DNA of 64,000 nt, taken from the NCBI GenBank assembly GCA_030601885.1, contig JAUWAU010000011.1, positions 62,001-126,000 on the forward strand, written 5' to 3'. Made by a program: the position numbers and the translations under genes. This document shows, one piece after another, positions 59,285 through 64,000 of the stretch. This DNA comes from Armatimonadota bacterium. Lineage in GTDB: Bacteria > Armatimonadota > Zipacnadia > JAUWAU01. The notes below the pieces were generated by a model. That model saw nothing but the letters and a program-made list of their open reading frames with translations. It did not search any database and was not told the DNA's origin. Position 1 is the stretch's first letter. Every line of letters starts with the position of its first letter.

Positions 59285-59902
59285 TCAAGGACGATAGTGG
59301 GTATACGGCCAACCGAAAGGGCGCCAGGTGGAATGGCCCCATGACGGATACGTGGGAGGAACATAAGGACGCGGGGGAACGTAGTCGTACGGACTGCCGG
59401 ACCAGTCAGCGAAGGGTCGCTCCCCGGGCAAAGGTGCGCGGCCTCCGTACAATGCCCAAGAGCGAAGTGCCATCCTGCGCTCCCGGGCGGTCCGTACTGG
59501 ACGGACGTGTCCAGACAATACGTCGCCGGTTACGGTATCAGTGTAGCGCCACTCGCGAAGTTCGCCGCGGGAGTCTATGTACTCGCGTCCAGTGTTGCGA
59601 TGGCCAGAGCGTGGGCAGATGAAATCGACCTCATGCCAGCCCTGCTCGCGAGGTTCGTTGGCGAGGATATGTGGCGACCAGACGGCCAATTGCGGTGGAC
59701 GGGGACGCCGACGAGGTTCCTTCTCGGCTACGACGGGCGCTGCTGGCGGAGCCGGTTTGGCCCGGACATATTGCGGGTTAGCATCGAGCCAAGCCTGCAC
59801 ACTATCGACGCAAACGAGCCCCGCAGTTACGTCGGCGACGGACACCGAATCGGGCTTTGGCGTGGACACAGTGGAGCAGACAGTGACCAGAGCAAGGAGC
59901 AC
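59285..59902 (-). CDS. Exported Pro/Tyr/Trp-rich protein of unknown function
   Basis: 205 residues from GTG 59902, which has GAGGGGG eight bases upstream; a TTG at 59908 is the alternative. A short hydrophobic N-terminus (LLALVTVCSTVS) may be a signal. The rest is rich in Pro, Arg, Trp and Tyr: RRRPRPPQLAVWSPHILANE, VDFICPRSGHRNTGREYIDS, and a C-terminus PYDYVPPRPYVPPTYPSWGH. It looks like a surface or periplasmic protein. No family recognised. Confidence 0.6.
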   Translation of the reverse strand: MLLALVTVCSTVSTPKPDSVSVADVTAGLVCVDSVQAWLDANPQYVRAKPAPPAAPVVAEKEPRRRPRPPQLAVWSPHILANEPREQGWHEVDFICPRSGHRNTGREYIDSRGELREWRYTDTVTGDVLSGHVRPVRTARERRMALRSWALYGGRAPLPGERPFADWSGSPYDYVPPRPYVPPTYPSWGHSTWRPFGWPYTHYRP

Positions 59903-60211
59903 AACCAATACCCCCTCTCTTGACCAAGGCCAGTATACCTCATTTCCGCGTAACCGGGAAGTAAATTGACCGTCCGTAGTATTCGTGGCTACCCGGCTTC
60001 AGCGTCCCATCCGCCAGGTCAACGCGACCCTCCATTGCCACGCCAGTCGGCCGCTACCCACCTCACGCCGGGCCTTTGGGCAACGAAGGTCGCCTGTCCC
60101 GCATCGCCGAACTACGCGCCAGCCATGGGTCAGGCGCGAGCCCGTCAGCCGGCGCCAGCCGGCATACTCACTGCCACTGCCACCGAATCTATGGTACATT
60201 CAAGCACCGAT

Positions 60212-61192
60212 ATGTCCGGCAAAACGGCTCGCGTCAACTCTACGTCCCGCACGGCCGAGGAAGCGACGGCCGCAGACACGATCGCGGCGCGCCGCGGCAT
60301 AGTGTTCGATATAGAGCGCTTCGCCGTCCACGATGGGCCGGGCATCCGCACGACGGTGTTCTTTAAGGGGTGCCCGCTGCGCTGCACATGGTGTCACAAC
60401 CCGGAGGCTCTGTCGCCGGAGCCCCAACTGGCTCAGTTCAAGCGGAACTGCATCGGCTGCGGCGCGTGCGTGCGGAACTGTCCGCTCGGGGCCATCGCGA
60501 CATCGCCCGACGGAGTGGTCATTGACCGTGAAGTGTGCGACAACTGCGGCGCGTGCACCGAGGAGTGCTATGCCGAGGCGCTCGTGATGAGCGGGCGCGA
60601 GGTGACGGCCGCCGAGGTCATGGCGGAAGTGAAGAAAGACCTGGTGTTCTATCGCAACTCGGGCGGCGGGATGACGCTCTCAGGAGGAGAGCCGCTGCTG
60701 CAGCCCGAGCTGACCGAGGCGCTCCTGAGCCTGGCCCGGGACGCCGACATACACACCTGCCTGGACACGTCGGGCTATGCCGACTGGCACGTAATAGAGC
60801 CCCTGCTGCCTCTCACGGACCTGGTGCTGTACGATGTGAAGACGCTTTCGCCGGCAGCCCACCGCGAGCACGTGGGAGGAGACGTGGAGCGGATCGTTGA
60901 CAATCTCAAGCGCATCTGTGCACGCTCGATCCCGGTGCGGCTCAGAGTTCCCATCGTACCTGGCTACACCGATGCTCCCGACAACATGGTCACCATTGCC
61001 GAGCTGGCCAAGACGCTGCCGAGCGTCGAGGCCGTGGACCTACTGAGGTATCATGAACTCGGGGAGTCGAAGTATGGCAACCTGGGACTCACTTACCCGC
61101 TCGCGGGCCTTCGAACGCCGAGCGATGAGCACATGGCGATGCTTGCAGAGATCGTAGCTGCGCGAGGCCTCGAGTGCAGCATGCCGGGGTAG
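60212..61192 (+). CDS. Glycyl-radical-enzyme activating enzyme (radical SAM)
   Basis: 326 residues. The radical-SAM site is GIRTTVFFKGCPLRCTWCHN (CxxxCxxC binding the SAM 4Fe-4S cluster). Between this and the rest lie two ferredoxin-type motifs, CIGCGACVRNCP and CDNCGACTEEC, as in activases of the PflD/benzylsuccinate/glycerol-dehydratase group. GGGMTLSGGEPLLQPEL and LDTSGYADW follow. Such an enzyme makes the glycyl radical in a partner enzyme under anoxic conditions. No partner gene is in the window. The start is uncertain (ATG 60191 is also possible); no ribosome binding site is evident. Confidence 0.88.
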   Translation: MSGKTARVNSTSRTAEEATAADTIAARRGIVFDIERFAVHDGPGIRTTVFFKGCPLRCTWCHNPEALSPEPQLAQFKRNCIGCGACVRNCPLGAIATSPDGVVIDREVCDNCGACTEECYAEALVMSGREVTAAEVMAEVKKDLVFYRNSGGGMTLSGGEPLLQPELTEALLSLARDADIHTCLDTSGYADWHVIEPLLPLTDLVLYDVKTLSPAAHREHVGGDVERIVDNLKRICARSIPVRLRVPIVPGYTDAPDNMVTIAELAKTLPSVEAVDLLRYHELGESKYGNLGLTYPLAGLRTPSDEHMAMLAEIVAARGLECSMPG

Positions 61193-61205
61193 GCTCGCAC
61201 CGGCC

Positions 61206-61223
61206 GTCTGCCGACTGGCAGAC
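61206..61223 (+). other. Hairpin after the activase gene
   Basis: GTCTGCC-GACT-GGCAGAC, 14 bases after the activase stop and without a T-run. Possible weak terminator or mRNA end stabiliser. Confidence 0.4.
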
Positions 61224-61258
61224 ACAGCCGGGCCGGAGAAAAGGGGATGCCAACGAGT

Positions 61259-61849
61259 ATGCCCAGGAGGGACGCAGCCGGACGGCTGCCACCCACAGCT
61301 CCCATCTCGGATAGGGATCCGCTGCGCCGCCTGTTTCGCGCGCTCGTGACGGATGTCTTCCTTCGGGGCCTGCACCTGAGCGACATCGCGCTGGCGGAAT
61401 ACGTGGCCGACATGCTCACGCGTTTCGTGCACATTGACCGGATTTTCCGCCTGCGCGATGCACGCGGTCGGCGACTCACCGAGGTGGCGGAGATGCTCCT
61501 GGCGGCCGACGCGCGGTTTGCCGTGGGGCCCTTTGGCCAGGAGCGCGAGATTCACCGGCATATTGGGGACTTCACCCTGTTCTGGACGGGCGTGTACCCT
61601 GAGGCTCTGCGCTACTTCCGGTCGCCGCTGCGGAAGGATCACCTCATCGACTATGCGGAGCAGGGAAAGCGGTCGTACTACATCGCCTCGACCTTCGTTG
61701 GCCCCGAGATACGCCGGGAGGCGGAGGTGCTGCGGGAGCTCTCGGAGCTCTTTGACGTGTGCATGTATGGGCTGCACCTCGTTCGTCAGCAGTGGGAGCG
61801 TCTCGGCCCGGACAGCTACGAAGCGGCCACCGGCGTGCTGCTGAGCTAA
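61259..61849 (+). CDS. Conserved-looking hypothetical protein
   Basis: 196 residues, mainly helical, no signal peptide. Distinctive stretches are LFRALVTDVFLRGLHLSDIA, HRHIGDFTLFWTGVYPEALR and LIDYAEQGKRSYYIASTFVG. The composition is that of a real cytoplasmic protein. I do not recognise it. ATG 61247 is also possible, but the AAAAGGGG touching it is better placed for ATG 61259. It ends just before the rpsE promoter. Confidence 0.7.
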   Translation: MPRRDAAGRLPPTAPISDRDPLRRLFRALVTDVFLRGLHLSDIALAEYVADMLTRFVHIDRIFRLRDARGRRLTEVAEMLLAADARFAVGPFGQEREIHRHIGDFTLFWTGVYPEALRYFRSPLRKDHLIDYAEQGKRSYYIASTFVGPEIRREAEVLRELSELFDVCMYGLHLVRQQWERLGPDSYEAATGVLLS

Positions 61850-61905
61850 GCTCGGGTGACGCCCCGGCGGGCCGGCGCGGCGGCGCTGCCAAGCGTTGCC
61901 GGCCA

Positions 61906-61935
61906 TTGACAGCGCTCGCGCGGCTATGCTATGCT
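61906..61935 (+). promoter_or_regulatory. Promoter of rpsE
   Basis: TTGACA (61906-61911), 18-base spacer, TATGCT (61930-61935). Gives rpsE its own transcription start, about 80 bases before the start codon. Confidence 0.75.
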
Positions 61936-61944
61936 GCATGGTCG

Positions 61945-61989
61945 GTGCCGCCTAAGGGCCATAGAGGGCGGCGCGTGTGTTTTTCACAC
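61945..61989 (+). promoter_or_regulatory. rpsE mRNA leader with two hairpins
   Basis: GGTGCCGCC-type stem at 61945-61952 with 61967-61974, directly followed by GTGTG-TTTTT-CACAC (61975-61989). The first stem plus GTGTGTTTTT could act as a weak terminator; the second hairpin competes for the T-run. A ribosomal-protein autoregulatory element is possible. Confidence 0.45.
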
Positions 61990-62020
61990 CCCCTGCTAAG
62001 ACGAAAGGAGCCGTATTGGT

Positions 62021-62620
62021 ATGGCGTTGCAGCCGGGCAGGCGCGCGGAGCTGGACCTGGAGGATCGCGTTATACGAGTCGATCGGGTCCGCAAGACCGT
62101 TAAGGGCGGACGTATCCCAAGCTCCCGGGTCGTCGTTGTTGTCGGCGATCGTCGGGGACACGTTGGGCTGGGCGTGGCCAAGGCGCGACAGGCCCCCGAC
62201 GCCATCCGCAAGGCGCTCGACAGGGCCAAAAAGAGCTTGATTCGTGTGCCGCTCGACGGCTACACGATACCCCACTCGATCATTGGGAAGGTTAGCGGCG
62301 CCAGGGTGCTGCTCAAGCCGGCATCGCGGGGCACCGGGATCATCGCCGGCGGCGCCGTGCGGCCGGTGGTAGAACTGGCGGGCATCCGAGATATCCTGAG
62401 CAAGTCACTGGGCAGCAACAACGCTCTGAACTGCGCCAAGGCCGTCTTCGCGGCGCTCGGCAACCTTGCCGACCCACGAGCGGTCTCACAGGCCCGCGGC
62501 AAGAGCATTAGGGATATGCTGGGTCGCGAATACCGCGACGCGTATGCTGAAGAGAGCGAGGACACGGCGACGGAAGAAGCGGCGCCGGCGCTCGCCGAAG
62601 CCAAGCAGCCGCGGACGTAG
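62021..62620 (+). CDS. rpsE: 30S ribosomal protein S5
   Basis: 199 residues. S5 sits at the decoding side of the small subunit. The double-stranded-RNA-binding-like N-domain (DRVIRVDRVRKTVKGGRIPS) and the C-domain (HSIIGKVSGARVLLKPASRG, then IIAGGAVRPVVELAGIRDIL) match S5. The loop after GGRI reads PSSRVVVVVGDRRGHVGLGV, differing from the usual FSFTALxVVGDGNGxVGFG. The C-terminus is an acidic tail (DAYAEESEDTATEEAA). ATG 62021 has AAAGGAG 11-12 bases upstream. Neighbouring spc-operon genes are absent. Confidence 0.93.
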   Translation: MALQPGRRAELDLEDRVIRVDRVRKTVKGGRIPSSRVVVVVGDRRGHVGLGVAKARQAPDAIRKALDRAKKSLIRVPLDGYTIPHSIIGKVSGARVLLKPASRGTGIIAGGAVRPVVELAGIRDILSKSLGSNNALNCAKAVFAALGNLADPRAVSQARGKSIRDMLGREYRDAYAEESEDTATEEAAPALAEAKQPRT

Positions 62621-62752
62621 CTGCTGTTGCGGCGCTGAGATGCGTCGGCGTATGCTTCCATCATTTTCCCTCGCGCCCACGCGCCGCTCCGGACGACGGC
62701 AGTCCCCCGATGCATCGCTCGCCCCATCGGCATGCGAGGCTGGGTGCTTCGT

Positions 62753-62782
62753 TTGACAACGCCACAACGGTGCGCATATACT
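62753..62782 (+). promoter_or_regulatory. Promoter of secD
   Basis: TTGACA (62753-62758), 18-base spacer, TATACT (62777-62782), about 58 bases before the secD ATG. Confidence 0.75.
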
Positions 62783-62839
62783 GCACCTGGGAGCCCTGAC
62801 TGTGGCGGGGACCTGGGCTAGATTTCAGGAGTAGCGGCA

Positions 62840-64000
62840 ATGACGGGCAGCGCTGTTCGTAGGAGGCTTATCTTCCTGGTTGGCCTCACGCTGATCGCCT
62901 TTCTCATGGTGTTTCAGCCCATCCGACTGGTGCGGGGCGAGGCAGAGAGCGTCCTTCAAGACAGCTTCACCTATGACCTCCGTAAGCCGGTGGTGGAGCC
63001 GGGCGATGACCGGGCCCAGAGGCTGGAGGAGAGGCGTAACGAGCTGCTGCGAAAGCTCAGAGAGGCTAATCCGGCGGATCCCGAGTGGATCGATGCTGTG
63101 GTGGTGCTCAGCGCACCCACGCAGCTCCGGGTGGACACCGTCATCCTGCCGGGACTCAAGGCCAAGGAGCAATCGGAGCAGTACGGAGCGCTGATCCTCC
63201 AGACGCTCAAGAAGGAGTTCCCCGGTGTCACGGAACTGGAGCCTGAGCACGAGGCGGACGAGGAGTCAGGCGAGGAGCCGGCGGCGACCTTCTGGCTATT
63301 CAACGTGTACAGGCCCATTCCGCACATTAACCTGGGCCTGGACCTCCGCGGCGGGCTGCATCTCGTGCTCCAGTGTCTGCCTTCAACGACGTTTCCCTTC
63401 GAGACCGACGAGGATCATCTGCTGCTACCCGAGATGTCGGCGGACGAGTTCGAGACGGCGGCAGCGGAGCTGCAGCAGGAGCTGAAGAACGAGCTCCTGA
63501 CGGCATTCCAACAGCGTGGGGTGGCTGTGCCGCGTCGGCTGGCAGTCAATGTAATGAGTAAGATGGACATGGAGGTCAGCACGGTCACGGAAACGCGTGA
63601 GGAGGCGGAAGCGCAGGAGCAGGTGGTGCGGAACTACCTCGAAGAGCGCTTTCCCACCATCAGCATGGGTGATGCCGAGAGGCTGCTCCTGGAGCGGGAC
63701 ACGGCGGAGAAGGTCAAGAACATCATTGAGCGGCGCATCAACGCTTTAGGTGTCGCCGAGTCCACCATCGAGATACAGGGCGGAGATCGGCTGATAGTGG
63801 AGATCCCGGGCACCAAGACCGCTGAGCGCGTCGAGCGGATCGTGGACAGCCGGGCGCTGCTGGAATTCAGGCTCGTCCCGGAACACTACAAGCTCGACGA
63901 GACGCAGGGGTTTGCCAGGGGCGAACGGCGCATCTGGCGTGACGGCGACGCGACGAGCGGCCCGATCGTGAGCGAGAAGACGGTGATGGGTGAGGCGACG
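62840..64000 (+). CDS. secD: Protein translocase subunit SecD, N-terminal part (3' end outside window)
   Basis: The frame is open from ATG 62840 (AGGAG eight bases upstream) to the window end, 387 residues. SecD with SecF aids late steps of Sec export using the proton motive force. Seen: the first transmembrane segment (RLIFLVGLTLIAFLMVF), then a periplasmic insert of ~120 residues, the family motif INLGLDLRGGLHLVLQ, and the P1 head region IIERRINALGVAESTIEIQG followed by RLIVEIPGTKTAERVERIVD. The long charged insert before LGLDLRGG is larger than in E. coli. The C-terminal transmembrane part is beyond the window. Confidence 0.93.
   Translation, partial: MTGSAVRRRLIFLVGLTLIAFLMVFQPIRLVRGEAESVLQDSFTYDLRKPVVEPGDDRAQRLEERRNELLRKLREANPADPEWIDAVVVLSAPTQLRVDTVILPGLKAKEQSEQYGALILQTLKKEFPGVTELEPEHEADEESGEEPAATFWLFNVYRPIPHINLGLDLRGGLHLVLQCLPSTTFPFETDEDHLLLPEMSADEFETAAAELQQELKNELLTAFQQRGVAVPRRLAVNVMSKMDMEVSTVTETREEAEAQEQVVRNYLEERFPTISMGDAERLLLERDTAEKVKNIIERRINALGVAESTIEIQGGDRLIVEIPGTKTAERVERIVDSRALLEFRLVPEHYKLDETQGFARGERRIWRDGDATSGPIVSEKTVMGEAT

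Overview
This 64 kb, GC-rich window comes from a diderm (Gram-negative type) bacterium. It carries lipid A and Kdo genes (lpxD, fabZ, lpxA, waaA, lpxK, a lauroyltransferase), BamA and Skp/OmpH-type outer-membrane assembly factors, and a MurE with the DNPR signature of meso-diaminopimelate peptidoglycan. Gene content (DUF2961/GH172 protein, two PilT ATPases beside a GspE/PilB ATPase, scattered dcw genes, unplaced secreted proteins) suggests an uncultured or poorly sampled phylum. Armatimonadota or a neighbour is my guess, at low confidence.

Layout. 1-14.5 kb: outer-membrane biogenesis and lipid A/core operon on the + strand, with many overlapping start/stop codons: bamA end, skp-like, Skp-like lipoprotein, lpxD, an unknown secreted protein where lpxC might be expected, fabZ, lpxA, an isoprenylcysteine-methyltransferase-like enzyme, waaA, lpxK, lpxL-like, two glycosyltransferases, a class II aldolase and a stand-alone glycosyltransferase tail. 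14.6-14.85 kb: tRNA-Ala(GGC) with its own promoter and terminator. 14.9-22.7 kb: type IV pilus/type II secretion motor genes: two pilT paralogues, the eroded remains of a third, a Cys-rich membrane protein, a convergent gspE/pilB, a TPR protein and a half-size PilC/GspF-like protein. 22.8-38.8 kb: the dcw cell-wall and division cluster (mraZ, rsmH, ftsL, ftsI, murE, murF, mraY, murD, ftsW, murG, murC, ftsQ, ftsA), driven by a consensus promoter overlapped by MraZ-box-like repeats. murB, ddl and ftsZ are not present in it. 38.9-41.7 kb: a double zinc-finger anti-sigma-like protein, an M28/glutaminyl-cyclase-like lipoprotein and a TPR membrane protein.

42-49.2 kb: mixed sugar and envelope genes, mostly on the - strand: Gfo/Idh/MocA oxidoreductase, NagB-like isomerase, an intact methyltransferase and a truncated one, a GT39-like glycosyltransferase (+) and an O-antigen-ligase-like protein. 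49.7-54.9 kb: a small CxxC protein, a tandem universal stress protein, a large secreted DUF2961/GH172 protein and a secreted unknown. 55-59.9 kb: an accessory island on the - strand, holding a phosphoesterase pseudogene and five poorly known genes punctuated by three copies of a ~115-bp palindromic repeat. 60-64 kb: a glycyl-radical-enzyme activase, a hypothetical protein, rpsE outside its usual ribosomal operon, and the start of secD (cut by the window end).

The strongest items for follow-up are the ~115-bp repeat family, the fossil third pilT, the incomplete dcw and lipid A gene sets, the intrinsic terminator between ftsL and ftsI, the isolated rpsE, and two protein fragments (glycosyltransferase tail, methyltransferase head) that look like stand-alone pieces of larger families.
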